Assembly: GCA_050187415.1 (NCBI GenBank)
Contig: JBFWXN010000011.1
Span: forward strand, 29,071 to 93,070
Direction of reading: 5' to 3'
DNA from: Ga0077555 sp050187415
GTDB taxonomy: Bacteria; Pseudomonadota; Alphaproteobacteria; Rhizobiales; Hyphomicrobiaceae
DNA length: 64,000 nt
The notes beneath the pieces were generated by a model that saw nothing but the letters and a program-made list of their open reading frames with translations, was not told the origin of the DNA and did not search any database. The position numbers were made by a program, and so were the translations under genes. This document shows, one piece after another, positions 54,661 through 63,878 of this stretch (positions within the stretch are counted from its first letter, which is position 1; every line of letters begins with the position of its first letter).

Positions 54661-57165
54661 TCAAGGCGCGACCGGCTCGTTGACGGCGGTGACGTTGTGG
54701 CCCGCGGTCATGTAATGGGGCCGGACCTCTTCCGGATCGAAATGATCGACCGCGATCACTCGCTCCGTCAGCGCTTCGGCCTCTTTCAGCAATTCCCCTT
54801 CCGGGACAGTCAGAACACCCTTCGAAACGGCGTCACCGATCCAGTCGATGCCGTGGTACCGGCGGACGATGCCCTGGCGGATGGCGCGCTCGAGCTTGCG
54901 TTCCGCGTCCTCGGCAGCGACGACCTTTTCGAGTGTGACTTCCAGAATGCCCGTCGGGTCGTTCGGATCGCGGGAGACGAAGATCTCGCGCGTCAGCCGA
55001 TCGCGCACGTCACCCGGCTCCGTCGCGAGCCGTACGCAGCGCGACGTCAGCCAATCGGGGGCCGGCCGATAGGGATGCCCGAACGGAAATACGACGCATC
55101 GCAGAATGAGCCGCACCGCGCGGTTCGGAAAGTTCTCAATGGCGCCACTCAGCGCCTGCTGGCAGCGGTAAAGGCCGTTTTGCAGGCACATCTCGACGAT
55201 GTGCCTGTCCGGCGACGGGCGACCGTCGTCCTCGTAGCGCTTGAGAACGCAGCAGCCGAGGTAAAGCTCCGACAGAGCATCCGACATCCGACCCGTCAGC
55301 TTTTGCTTGGTCTTCAGGCCGCCGCCGAGCAGCGCAACCATGAGATCGGCCACCAGCGCAAAGTTGTGAGCCTGGCGCCAGATCTGCGCATACCATCGCT
55401 CCATGCCGGCCGCATCGGGCGGCACGTCGCCGAAGCGCCCCCCGGTGACATTGTGGAAGAGGGCTCCGAACACGTTGGCGATCGAAAACGATGCATGGCC
55501 CGAAAATGCCTGGTCGAATGCCAGCAGTCCGTGCCGCCGGTCCGCCTCGCCGCACGCCTTGATCTCCTTGTAGAGGTAAGGGTGCGATCTGAGCGCTCCT
55601 TGCGCGAACGTGATCAGCGAGCGCGTGAGGATATTGGCCCCCTCGACCGTGATGCCGACGGGAACCATCTGATAGGCCGACTGCAGATAATTGGAGGGGC
55701 CGTCGCAGATCCCCCTGCCCCCGTGCAGGTCCATGGCATCGTTGACCGCCTGCCGCATCCGCTCGGTCGACTGGTATTTCATGATTGCCGAGATCACCGA
55801 CGGCTTCTCGCCGCGCGAGACCATGGCCGCCGTGACGGCACGCCCGGCCTCATTGACGTAGGCAATCTCGACGAGGCGGGCGAGCGGCTCCTCGAGCCCT
55901 TCCATGCGGGCAATGGACAGGCCGAACTGACGGCGGATGCGGCCGTAGGCAGTGGCAAAGCGCAGCATGGCTTTGGCACCGGCGGCCCCCGACGACGGCA
56001 GCGAGATGGCTCGGCCCGCCGCCAGGCATTCCATCAGCATGCGCCAGCCTTGCCCGACCATGCGCTCGCCCCCGATCACCCAATCGAGGGGGATGAACAC
56101 ATCCTTGCCCCAATTCGGCCCATTGGGAAATGCGGCGCCTGAAGGAAGATGTCGCCGGCCGATACTCACCCCCGGATGATCGGCCGGAATGAGGGCGACC
56201 GTAATGCCGATGTCCTCGCCATTGGCCAGAAGACCCTCCGGGTCGAACAAACGGAAAGCCAGCCCGACCAGCGTCGCCTTCGGTCCGAGGGTGATGTAGC
56301 GCTTCTCCCACGAGAGGCGGATTCCCACCGTCTCGCGGCCCTGCCATTGGCCCTTGGTAACGACGCCGATGTCGCGCATGGTCGCCGCGTCGGAGCCCGA
56401 TGTCGGCCCCGTCAGCGAGAAGCAGGGAACCTCGAGGCCCTTCGCCAGCCGCGGCAGATAGTGCTCCTTCTGAGCATCGGTACCGTACTTCTCGATCAGT
56501 TCACCCGGGCCGAGCGAGTTCGGCACCATGACGATGGTGACGGCGTCGGCCGAGCGAGATGCGATCTTGCCGAGGATCAGCGACTGCGCCTGGGGAGAAA
56601 AGCCGAGGCCGCCATGATCTTTCGAGATCAGCATGCCGAGAAAGCCGTGGGCCTTGACGAAATCCCACACGGACTCGGGAATTTCCTTTTCGGTGTGCCG
56701 GATCTGCCAATCGTTCAGCCGGCGACAGAGCTCTTCGGTCGGCCCGTCGAGGAAGGCGCGCTCGTCGGACGTGATCTCGATGCCCGGAACATCGCGCAGG
56801 CGCCGCCAGTCCGGCCGCCCGGAGAACAGCTCCGCATCGAAGCCGACGGTACCGGCCTCGAGCGCCTGGCTCTCGGTATCGGACACCCGTGGCAATATCC
56901 GCCGGACCGCGCTGAAAACCGGCGCCGTCACCAACGCGCGCCGGACCGGCCCGACGGCGAGCAAGCCGAGCACAATTGCGGGAAGCCATCCGAGCCAACC
57001 CAGCCACGACGGGGCCGCCAGCGCGAAATGCCCCGCCACGAGGCCGGTCTGGCAGGCGAGCGCCGCCAATGCCAGAAAGGCGGCCCATGCCCAGGCCGGC
57101 GCCTGCCGCATGGCAAGCGCGAACACGGCTGCAGTCGCAATGATGGCGAACGTGAGCTGGATCAA
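54661..57165 (-). CDS. fadE: Acyl-CoA dehydrogenase, FadE type
   Basis: The 834-residue enzyme matches the long FadE form. Two hydrophobic N-terminal segments anchor it to the membrane (LTFAIIATAAVFALAMR near residue 3 and around 45-70). The dehydrogenase core follows, with SLTGPTSGSDAATM near 255 and the catalytic-glutamate region VPVGITVEGANILTRSL near 502, then a C-terminal DUF1974-like domain. It starts beta-oxidation by oxidising acyl-CoA to enoyl-CoA. TTG at 57165 has GAGGAGAGG six bases upstream and is preferred over 57195. It is the first gene of the fad minus-strand run. Confidence 0.92.
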   Translation of the reverse strand: MIQLTFAIIATAAVFALAMRQAPAWAWAAFLALAALACQTGLVAGHFALAAPSWLGWLGWLPAIVLGLLAVGPVRRALVTAPVFSAVRRILPRVSDTESQALEAGTVGFDAELFSGRPDWRRLRDVPGIEITSDERAFLDGPTEELCRRLNDWQIRHTEKEIPESVWDFVKAHGFLGMLISKDHGGLGFSPQAQSLILGKIASRSADAVTIVMVPNSLGPGELIEKYGTDAQKEHYLPRLAKGLEVPCFSLTGPTSGSDAATMRDIGVVTKGQWQGRETVGIRLSWEKRYITLGPKATLVGLAFRLFDPEGLLANGEDIGITVALIPADHPGVSIGRRHLPSGAAFPNGPNWGKDVFIPLDWVIGGERMVGQGWRMLMECLAAGRAISLPSSGAAGAKAMLRFATAYGRIRRQFGLSIARMEGLEEPLARLVEIAYVNEAGRAVTAAMVSRGEKPSVISAIMKYQSTERMRQAVNDAMDLHGGRGICDGPSNYLQSAYQMVPVGITVEGANILTRSLITFAQGALRSHPYLYKEIKACGEADRRHGLLAFDQAFSGHASFSIANVFGALFHNVTGGRFGDVPPDAAGMERWYAQIWRQAHNFALVADLMVALLGGGLKTKQKLTGRMSDALSELYLGCCVLKRYEDDGRPSPDRHIVEMCLQNGLYRCQQALSGAIENFPNRAVRLILRCVVFPFGHPYRPAPDWLTSRCVRLATEPGDVRDRLTREIFVSRDPNDPTGILEVTLEKVVAAEDAERKLERAIRQGIVRRYHGIDWIGDAVSKGVLTVPEGELLKEAEALTERVIAVDHFDPEEVRPHYMTAGHNVTAVNEPVAP

Positions 57166-57411
57166 GGCGGGCCTCTCCTCTGTCGTCCGTCGCAACGTGC
57201 AGCGCGTGCCACTTCGCGCGACGGAAAACGCAGCACGCGTCCGTTATACATGCGAGTTGCTAACGGGGGACAACTCGCAACCCAATGCTGCACAATCCGC
57301 TGGGCGGAGCTACAAGATCATCAAAATTTCAATTCCGTCATTTGACACTGGCTATTCCGAGCGAGAAGGATGGCTCGAAGCTGGATCGGCAGGGAGGCGC
57401 CAGAAAAAACC

Positions 57412-57918
57412 ATGACGAGGCCGCATAAGGTCGGCGTGGTCGGCAGGCGCGATGTGCTGGTGGGAGCGGGAGCAGGCTTGTTACTTCTCGCGCTCGGGCG
57501 CCAGTCCGCGCTCGCCCAGGATGCCAAGGGTCCGCAACCCGTTCCGCCACCGCAGCTCACTCCGTATGAGCAGGCACTCGACACAATATTGGGCCACACT
57601 AAGCCCCAAGCGACGAAGATCGCATTCGAAATTCCCGAGATAGCCGAAAACGGCAATACGGTGCCGTACGCCATTACGATCGACAGCCCCATGACGCCCG
57701 CCGACCATGTCAAGACGGTGCACGTGCTTTCGACACAAAATCCGCTACCGCATGTCGCGTCGTTCGCCCTGAGCCCGCTCTCGGGACGGGCTTACGTCTC
57801 GAGCAGGATGCGTCTCGCAAAGACCCAGGACGTTGTCATCCTCGCAGAGTTGAGCTCGGGTAAATTCATCATCGGGCAGCGAACCGTGAAAGTGACGATC
57901 GGCGGTTGCGGCGGCTGA
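57412..57918 (+). CDS. soxY: Thiosulfate oxidation carrier protein SoxY
   Basis: The 168-residue protein has a twin-arginine signal (VGRRDVLVGAGAGLLLLAL, cleavage near ALA at 33) and an Ig-like fold. It ends in the SoxY swinging arm VTIGGCGG, whose cysteine carries the sulfur substrate covalently. SoxY binds SoxZ in the periplasm and presents thiosulfate to the SoxAX, SoxB and SoxCD enzymes. The start is uncertain between 57370 and 57412. No other sox enzyme gene is present within the window. Confidence 0.92.
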   Translation: MTRPHKVGVVGRRDVLVGAGAGLLLLALGRQSALAQDAKGPQPVPPPQLTPYEQALDTILGHTKPQATKIAFEIPEIAENGNTVPYAITIDSPMTPADHVKTVHVLSTQNPLPHVASFALSPLSGRAYVSSRMRLAKTQDVVILAELSSGKFIIGQRTVKVTIGGCGG

Positions 57919-57976
57919 CATCGAGCGGCCGCCACCGCGAGGGGAACGAGTTACCGGCGGAGGGATCGAGAACGAG

Positions 57977-58303
57977 ATGAGCCTCAGACCTCGCATCAAA
58001 TTGCCCGAGGCTGCCAAGCCGGGCGATATCATCGAGATCAAGACACTTATCAGCCACATCATGGAAACGGGGCAGCGCCGCGACAAGGACGGACGTCCGA
58101 TCCCGCGCAAGATCATCAATGCGTTTCGTGCGACGTTCGAGGGGCAAGACGTATTCAGCGCAACCCTCTATCCGGGAACGTCGGCCAACCCCTATCTCGT
58201 TTTCAACATGCGCGTCCCGGGTCCGGGTGAACTCGAGCTGACCTGGGTCGAGGACGGCGGCGCCGTCACGACGGAACGCGTGAAGCTCAACGTCACGGTT
58301 TGA
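57977..58303 (+). CDS. soxZ: Thiosulfate oxidation carrier complex protein SoxZ
   Basis: The 108-residue Ig-like partner of SoxY has the diagnostic ISHIMETGQRRDKDGRPIPRK near residue 26 (given in part) and LYPGTSANPYLVFNMRV near 69. It lacks a signal peptide, as expected, and is co-exported with SoxY by the Tat system. It lies 58 bp after soxY. Confidence 0.93.
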   Translation: MSLRPRIKLPEAAKPGDIIEIKTLISHIMETGQRRDKDGRPIPRKIINAFRATFEGQDVFSATLYPGTSANPYLVFNMRVPGPGELELTWVEDGGAVTTERVKLNVTV

Positions 58304-58439
58304 AGTTGGGCGTTCACTGCGATTTCGATGCCGCGAGCGACCCGTCTTGCCTCGACGCGCCTCCGGGTGTGGAGTAGCGGGGTTCGCACGACGGCCCGCC
58401 GAACTTCGCCGGAGTTCTCGGCTCGAAAGAGGAAAAACC

Positions 58440-58682
58440 ATGTCCGACAATGCTGTTTGCGCCCAGCAGGGGCCCTATCAGGTCGACCTCGAAGAAGGCA
58501 AGGCCTACTTCTGGTGCACGTGCGGGCGGTCGGTAAAGCAGCCGTTCTGCGATGGGGCGCACAAGGACACGACTTTCCGCCCGCATCGGTTCGTTGCCGA
58601 GGTCACTGGCACGGTCAATTTGTGCGGCTGCAAGTCCACCGACGACAAACCGTTCTGCGACGGCGCGCACAATATGCTTTGA
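58440..58682 (+). CDS. CDGSH iron-sulfur domain-containing protein (two CDGSH motifs)
   Basis: The 80-residue protein carries two CDGSH zinc-finger-type motifs: C26-x-C28 with PFCDGAH ending at H41, and C62-x-C64 with PFCDGAH ending at H77. Each motif binds a redox-active 2Fe-2S cluster through three cysteines and one histidine, as in MitoNEET-like proteins. The function in bacteria is largely unknown. GAGGAAA precedes the ATG at 58440. It follows soxYZ by 136 bp and may share their transcript, suggesting a redox or sulfur link that is only inferred. Confidence 0.9.
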   Translation: MSDNAVCAQQGPYQVDLEEGKAYFWCTCGRSVKQPFCDGAHKDTTFRPHRFVAEVTGTVNLCGCKSTDDKPFCDGAHNML

Positions 58683-58711
58683 GGCGAGACGCGAAGTTCC
58701 AGTCCCCGGCC

Positions 58712-60442
58712 TCAGTTGCCGAAAAGAAGCTGGAAGAACGACTTCGGTTGCGAGGTCCGCCGTGAACGCTGCTGGCCGCCGGGCCACCCATCGCCGAACG
58801 GATTCCACGCCTGATCGCGATGTGAGCGTGGCTTCGGACGTCGCACCGGCGCCGGCGCATTTTCAGACGCCACCTGCTCGCGCGCTTTCGCCCCCTTGAA
58901 CTCGTAGTCCTGCTTGAAACCGTCGAGCCCGGTCACGACCAGCTTGTCGGCCTCCCACGACCATGCCGCGCTGCGCGCGCCCTGGCGCATCGTCTCGACG
59001 GCGAGAACCGTCTGAGCCTGCAGATCGAGAACGGCTCCGTGCTCCACCTCCTCCGGCGGTCCGGATGCGGCTTCGACCTGGCCCGCCGTGAACCGCAGGA
59101 TGCCGATTCCCGCATGGGCGCCCCCTTTCTCCTCGAACTCGACGATACGGGGCGATGCGCCCTCATGCATCGTCTCGAGAGGCACGCGCAACCGGGGGAA
59201 ATCGGCGTTGGTGGTGTAATAGCGGCCTTTGCTCGTGAAGACGCGCCAGCGGCCGAAGTTCAGCTCTGCCACCTCCGCGTCCCGCGGCTCCGGCGCGCCT
59301 AGACGCTCGAGCGCACTGGCCGCATCACGCAGGTGCGGCCGCTGCGCGAGCGCCAGTGTCAACTCGGGGATCGCTTCGTCCTTGCGCCCCTCGGCCTCGA
59401 GTAATTCGCCCTTGGCCCAATGCACCTCCGCACGGTCCGCATCGAGCCTGACCGCCCTTTCCAGATCCTTCTGCCCGAGTTCCACCTGCCCCATCAGCTT
59501 GTAGACAATGGCCCGATAGGCAAACGCCTGGGCTGACCTTGGATCGATCTCGAGCGCGCGTGACAGGGTATCGAGCGCATCGTCGTGGGCACCGGCCCGC
59601 GCCTGCGCCAGCGCCAGCCCTTCGAGAGGCTCCCCGGACTTCGGCTTGAGCTCCGTGCAGCGGAGGAAATCCTTGATAGCCGAGGCAGCGTTGCGCACGG
59701 CAAGATACGCGTAGCCTCGCGACAGATAGAGATCTCCGTTCGTACCGTCGAAGGCGATCGCGCGACTGAGATCCTCGATCGCCATGTCGAAACGGCCGAG
59801 AACCGCCTGCGCATCGGCGCGCAGCCTGTAGCCGGGCGCGAACCGCGTGTCGTTGCCGACGGCCCGATTGAAATCGCGAATGGCGGCATAGGGACGGTTT
59901 GCCGCGAGATTTAGTCGGCCTCGCCCGCCGTAAGCCGCGGGTGATTTCGGCGCCAGCCGGATGGCATGCGAGAAATCCCTCAGCGCACCCTCGGTCTCTC
60001 CAGTCAGGGTACGGGCATTGGCGCGATTGACGTAGGCGGCGGTATAGCCGGGTGCCAGGATGATGGCTCGGTTGAAATCTTTCTGCGCCTCCACCGCCTG
60101 CCCGAGGGCCAACAGCACGTTGCCGCGGTTGTTGTAGGCCGAGGCTCCCTCGGGCGCGAGCCGGACCGACGTGTTGAAGTCGTCGATGGCCTCGCGCAGG
60201 CGATTGAGGCGCGCATTGGCCACTCCCCGATCGTTGAGCAGTGCGGCGCGCCGGTCGTTCGAAAGCCCCTGGTCCTCGAGAGCCGCCGTATAAAGCAACA
60301 CCGCCTCGTCCGCGCGCCCGCGCTGGAGGGCGATCGCAGCTTCCTTGATCTTCACCGCGCTCGCGTCACCGGGCGATGCCTGGAGCGGCCGCAGCCCCAC
60401 CATCGCCAGCAGCAGCACTGTCATGATCAGGCGTTGCGCCAT
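58712..60442 (-). CDS. Tetratricopeptide repeat protein, exported
   Basis: The 576-residue protein has a signal peptide (MAQRLIMTVLLLAMVGLRPL, cleavage near QAS at 23). Roughly ten TPR units follow across residues 30-370, with repeated patterns such as AYNNRGNVLLALGQ, AYVNRANARTLTGE and AFAYRAIVYKLMGQ. A C-terminal domain of about 170 residues (VFTSKGRYYTTNADFPRLRV near 395) is not recognised, and a basic tail ends in SFFQLLFGN. It is probably a periplasmic scaffold. The longest frame starts at 60517, but the signal peptide supports 60442. Confidence 0.8.
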   Translation of the reverse strand: MAQRLIMTVLLLAMVGLRPLQASPGDASAVKIKEAAIALQRGRADEAVLLYTAALEDQGLSNDRRAALLNDRGVANARLNRLREAIDDFNTSVRLAPEGASAYNNRGNVLLALGQAVEAQKDFNRAIILAPGYTAAYVNRANARTLTGETEGALRDFSHAIRLAPKSPAAYGGRGRLNLAANRPYAAIRDFNRAVGNDTRFAPGYRLRADAQAVLGRFDMAIEDLSRAIAFDGTNGDLYLSRGYAYLAVRNAASAIKDFLRCTELKPKSGEPLEGLALAQARAGAHDDALDTLSRALEIDPRSAQAFAYRAIVYKLMGQVELGQKDLERAVRLDADRAEVHWAKGELLEAEGRKDEAIPELTLALAQRPHLRDAASALERLGAPEPRDAEVAELNFGRWRVFTSKGRYYTTNADFPRLRVPLETMHEGASPRIVEFEEKGGAHAGIGILRFTAGQVEAASGPPEEVEHGAVLDLQAQTVLAVETMRQGARSAAWSWEADKLVVTGLDGFKQDYEFKGAKAREQVASENAPAPVRRPKPRSHRDQAWNPFGDGWPGGQQRSRRTSQPKSFFQLLFGN

Positions 60443-60619
60443 ATCCCGATGCCCGTTCGTTGCACCGCGGCACGTCAAGCCGGACGATGCTCCACCAACG
60501 CGACGCAACTTTACCATGTTCGGCGGTCGGGAGTGTGGCCGGAAAGCCTGCGACCCGAAAACCAGTGACCCCGATTTCTGGTACGCAACAACGGCCGAAC
60601 CGACAGCATACCCCGCGTT

Positions 60620-61096
60620 TCAAGCAAATTCAGTCGCCCGAAGCCTGCGTGCCAGCTTGTCGAGCACACCGTTGACGACGCGCGGCTCGTCGCCGCTGAG
60701 GAACACATGCGCGGTGTTGACGTACTCGGTGATGACGACGCGGGCCGGCACGTCCGACCGCTCCACCAACTCCAGCGTCGCAACCCGCAGGATCGCCCGC
60801 AGGATGGAATCGATCCGCGTCAACCGCCACCCTTCCGCCAGTTGCCTGTCGATCATCGGGTCGATCTCGCGCTGGCGGCGCACGACGCCTCGGATCAGGC
60901 TGCGAAAGAAATCGCGATCGGCGTCGGCGAGCGTCGGGTCCTCTGCATCGGGACCGAAACGGAACGCCTCGAACTCGCCGATTACAGCGTTGAGATCGGT
61001 CGCCGCCAGATCCATCTGATAGAGGGCCTGGACCGCCGCGACGCGCGCGGCGGATCGGGGTGCAAGAGGCAACGTCGGAGCGGCATCGCCGCTCAC
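60620..61096 (-). CDS. nusB: Transcription antitermination protein NusB
   Basis: The 158-residue all-helical RNA-binding protein joins NusE on boxA for rRNA antitermination. ARVAAVQALYQMDLA near residue 18, IDPMIDRQLAEGWRLTRID near 80 and FLSGDEPRVVNGVLDKLAR near 131 are the NusB signatures. The GTG at 61096 overlaps the ribH stop (GTGA), so translation is coupled. It ends the riboflavin operon in the order usual for proteobacteria. Confidence 0.93.
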   Translation of the reverse strand: MSGDAAPTLPLAPRSAARVAAVQALYQMDLAATDLNAVIGEFEAFRFGPDAEDPTLADADRDFFRSLIRGVVRRQREIDPMIDRQLAEGWRLTRIDSILRAILRVATLELVERSDVPARVVITEYVNTAHVFLSGDEPRVVNGVLDKLARRLRATEFA

Positions 61097-61578
61097 GTCA
61101 CGCGCTCCTCGAACTGCCGGCGGATTTCGATCAGCCGCAGGCACGCCCGGGCCGCATCACCGCCCTTGCCATCGCGGCCACCCCTGGCCCGCGCCAGCGC
61201 CTGCTCTTTCGTGTCGACGGTGAGGACGGCATTCCCAACCGGGAGCCCCGTCTCCTCGGCGGCCTGGTAGAGCCAATGGTTCGTATTATTGACGACGATA
61301 TCGTAATGCGATGTCTCGCCACGGATGACGCAGCCGAGAGCCACCACACCGTCATAGTCGAAGATGGCATCGCCGGACATCGCCAGAACCTGGGGAATCT
61401 CGAGCGCCCCGGGAACCGCGATCCGCTCGTAGCGAGCGCCCGCCGCCTCGATCTCGGCCGTGGCACCCGCCAGAAGCTCGTCGGCGACATCCTCGTAGTA
61501 GCGCGCCTCGATGATGAGGATGCTCGCGCCTTCAATGCGGCCTTCGGGCCCGCCGCCGCCCGTTCCCTTGCCCGCCAT
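61093..61578 (-). CDS. ribH: 6,7-dimethyl-8-ribityllumazine synthase
   Basis: The 161-residue lumazine synthase condenses the ribityl-aminopyrimidine with dihydroxybutanone phosphate. The substrate site VPGALEIPQVL near residue 55 and the catalytic histidine in ALGCVIRGETSHYDIVV near 81 are present. It starts three bases after the ribBA stop and overlaps nusB. Confidence 0.94.
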   Translation of the reverse strand: MAGKGTGGGGPEGRIEGASILIIEARYYEDVADELLAGATAEIEAAGARYERIAVPGALEIPQVLAMSGDAIFDYDGVVALGCVIRGETSHYDIVVNNTNHWLYQAAEETGLPVGNAVLTVDTKEQALARARGGRDGKGGDAARACLRLIEIRRQFEERVT

Positions 61579-61581
61579 CGC

Positions 61582-62721
61582 CTACTCGATCCTCCGGTTG
61601 CCCACGATGCTGAGCCCGTAGCCCTCGAGCCCGACGTAGCGCGATTGCGGTTGGTTGCTCAAGAGAATCATCTCCCTCACACCCAGATCTCTCAGGATTT
61701 GCGAGCCGATGCCGATCTCGACGTTGCGCCGTTCCCGGCTTCGTCCCGCACGTGGATCGGGCGACCTCGTGCCGATCCATTCGGAAACGGAGTGCGGCCG
61801 CAGATCGCGGATGAGCACGACCACGCCGCGCTCCTCGCTGGCGATCATCTCCATTGCCTTTTGCACCAGCGAGCTGCGATCGCCCCCTCCGCCGATGCCC
61901 AAAAGATCCGCCGCGACGCTCACCGCGTGCACGCGCACCAGAACAGGGCCGGGTGTCGAAATATCGCCCTTCACGAGAGCGAGATGCTCGACGGGATCGA
62001 CCTTGGTGACATAGGTGTACAGTTCGAACGCACCGCCGTAGATGCTCTCGACCCGCGTCGTTGCCGTCCGATCGACGATGCGGTCGTTCTTGAGCCGGTA
62101 GGCGATCAGGTCTTCGATCGTGCCGACCTTGAGCCCGTGGCGCTGCGCAAACGGCACGAGGTCCGGCATGCGCGCCATGGTGCCGTCATCGTTCATGATC
62201 TCGCAGATCACGCCGGATGGATAGAGCCCTGCGAGCCGCGCGAGGTCGACCGAGGCCTCTGTGTGTCCCGCACGCACGAGCACGCCGCCCTCGCGGGCGA
62301 CCAGGGGAAACACATGCCCCGGCGAGACGATGTCGCTGTGATCCTTGGTCTGGTCGATCGCCGTCGCGATCGTGAGCGCACGATCATGCGCGGAGATGCC
62401 GGTCGCGATCCCTTCGCGCGCCTCGATCGAGACGGTGAAGGCCGTGCGATTGCGCGCCCGGTTGTTGCGCGTCATGTACTCGAGGCGAAGCTGGTCTGCT
62501 CGCTGCTCGGTGATCGAGAGGCAAATCAGGCCGCGACCGTTCTTGGCCATGAAGTTGATGGCCTCTGGCGTCGCCATCTGCCCGGCAACGATGAGATCAC
62601 CTTCGTTTTCGCGATCCTCCGCGTCGACCAGGATGATCATGCGCCCGTTACGAAGATCCTCCAGAATCTCCTCGATCGGCGAGATGAACCCCCGGCCCTC
62701 GGCGTACTCCACACTCTTCAT
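61582..62721 (-). CDS. ribBA: 3,4-dihydroxy-2-butanone-4-phosphate synthase with degenerate GTP cyclohydrolase II domain (RibBA/RibBX type)
   Basis: The 379-residue protein has a complete N-terminal RibB domain: DAEDRENEGD at residues 33-42 and RAGHTEASVDLARLAG near 150, which makes dihydroxybutanone phosphate from ribulose 5-phosphate. The C-terminal RibA-like domain (about 205-379) has lost the zinc cysteines of GTP cyclohydrolase II: the usual VHSECLTGD...RCDCG stretch reads VRVHAVSVAADLLGIGG, with no cysteine. It should therefore not hydrolyse GTP, and another ribA is needed elsewhere. Such RibBX fusions are known in proteobacteria. It lies 17 bp after ribE. Confidence 0.92.
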   Translation of the reverse strand: MKSVEYAEGRGFISPIEEILEDLRNGRMIILVDAEDRENEGDLIVAGQMATPEAINFMAKNGRGLICLSITEQRADQLRLEYMTRNNRARNRTAFTVSIEAREGIATGISAHDRALTIATAIDQTKDHSDIVSPGHVFPLVAREGGVLVRAGHTEASVDLARLAGLYPSGVICEIMNDDGTMARMPDLVPFAQRHGLKVGTIEDLIAYRLKNDRIVDRTATTRVESIYGGAFELYTYVTKVDPVEHLALVKGDISTPGPVLVRVHAVSVAADLLGIGGGGDRSSLVQKAMEMIASEERGVVVLIRDLRPHSVSEWIGTRSPDPRAGRSRERRNVEIGIGSQILRDLGVREMILLSNQPQSRYVGLEGYGLSIVGNRRIE

Positions 62722-62738
62722 GGTATGTGATCCCAGCT

Positions 62739-63332
62739 TCAGTCGCGCATTTCGAGGAGGCGAGCGACGTAGCGCGCCAAAGGGTCGATCTCGAGGTTGA
62801 TGCGGTCGCCCACGTTCCTGCCGCCCCACGTCGTAACCGCGAGCGTGTGGGGAATGAGATTGATGCCGAAGCCGACACCATCCACCTCGTTGACCGTGAG
62901 CGAGGTGCCGTCCAGCGCAACCGAGCCCTTCGAGGCGATGAAGCGAGCGAGGTCGGCCGGGGCCTCGAATGTAAAGCGCCTGGAAACGCCGTCGTCGCGG
63001 ATGTCGCGAATGACGGCCACGCCGTCCACGTGTCCCATGACGATGTGTCCGCCGAGTTCGTCGCCGGCCTTGAGCGAGCGCTCGAGATTCATGCGGCGGC
63101 CCGGCCGCCAGTCGCCGAGCGTCGTCTTGCTCAACGTCTCGTTGGAAACGTCGAGCTCGTAAATGCTACCCGCGCCATCGCCGCGCATCTCGAGCGCCGT
63201 CAGGCAGCAGCCGTCGTGCGCGATCGACGCGCCGAGCGCGATCGAGGACGCCGCGTAGCTCGAGCGAATGGTGAAGCGGCCGCCGTCGCGTGCCACCACC
63301 TCGCCCACATCGGACACGAGCCCCGTAAACAC
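62739..63332 (-). CDS. ribE: Riboflavin synthase, alpha subunit
   Basis: The 197-residue enzyme dismutates two lumazines to riboflavin. It is built of two lumazine-binding barrels: FTGLVSDVG at the N-terminus and GASIAHDGCCLTAL near residue 36 in the first, GGHIVMGHVDGVAVI near 92 and SVALDGTSLTVNEVDG near 135 in the second. GTG at 63332 gives the conserved MFTGLV-type start and has GAGGAGAG upstream, so the eight extra codons to 63356 are rejected. No FMN riboswitch was recognised upstream. Confidence 0.94.
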   Translation of the reverse strand: MFTGLVSDVGEVVARDGGRFTIRSSYAASSIALGASIAHDGCCLTALEMRGDGAGSIYELDVSNETLSKTTLGDWRPGRRMNLERSLKAGDELGGHIVMGHVDGVAVIRDIRDDGVSRRFTFEAPADLARFIASKGSVALDGTSLTVNEVDGVGFGINLIPHTLAVTTWGGRNVGDRINLEIDPLARYVARLLEMRD

Positions 63333-63398
63333 ACACTCTCTCCTCGGCATTCGCACCGACAGCAGAACCGCACCGCCAAGTGCTCCGCGCCGGCACAG

Positions 63399-63878
63399 TC
63401 AGTTGCCGGACGTTGCAACCGGCAGATAGCCAGCGTGATCGACGATCCTGCCGCGAGCACCGTCTTCTAGCAAGGCACGTTCTCGGTCAGGCAGCGGCGC
63501 ACTTTTCCAGACGCCCTTGTCGCCGAGCACATGCACATAAACCGTGTCTGCCACCGCGATCGGATCCTCCTCGCCTGCGATGCGCATTTCGAAGCGCATA
63601 TCGAACGACGAGCGACCGAACCGCGACACCCAGGCCCGCACCTCGATCACGTCCTCGAAGCGGGCCGGCGCGAACCACTCGATCACCTGCTTCTTGAGCT
63701 GGATCTCGAAACTGCCGTCGTAAAGACGGCGATCGGGCATCGAGGCCAGCAGGAACTGCGTCACAGCGAGGTCGATATAGTCACCGTAGCGAGCGTTGAA
63801 CACGACAAGCTGCGTGTCGCACTCTTGATAGCGCACGCGGATATAATGACGGAAGGGGTTCTGAATTTGGGATATCAT
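63399..63878 (-). CDS. Acyl-CoA thioesterase family protein (4HBT hotdog fold)
   Basis: The 159-residue hotdog-fold protein has the 4HBT/YbgC-like active-site region RVRYQECDTQLVVFNARYGD near residue 14, with the acidic residue of the family, and RFEDVIEVRAWVSRFGRSSF near 72. Members hydrolyse acyl- or hydroxybenzoyl-CoA. Its ATG overlaps the stop of the gene upstream (ATGA), so it is coupled to that unidentified gene, and it lies 66 bp upstream of ribE. Substrate is unknown. Confidence 0.85.
   Translation of the reverse strand: MISQIQNPFRHYIRVRYQECDTQLVVFNARYGDYIDLAVTQFLLASMPDRRLYDGSFEIQLKKQVIEWFAPARFEDVIEVRAWVSRFGRSSFDMRFEMRIAGEEDPIAVADTVYVHVLGDKGVWKSAPLPDRERALLEDGARGRIVDHAGYLPVATSGN

Noticed and set aside
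63333..63398. Possible FMN riboswitch in front of ribE
   Set aside because: The gap is only 66 bp and the conserved FMN-element segments are not visible.
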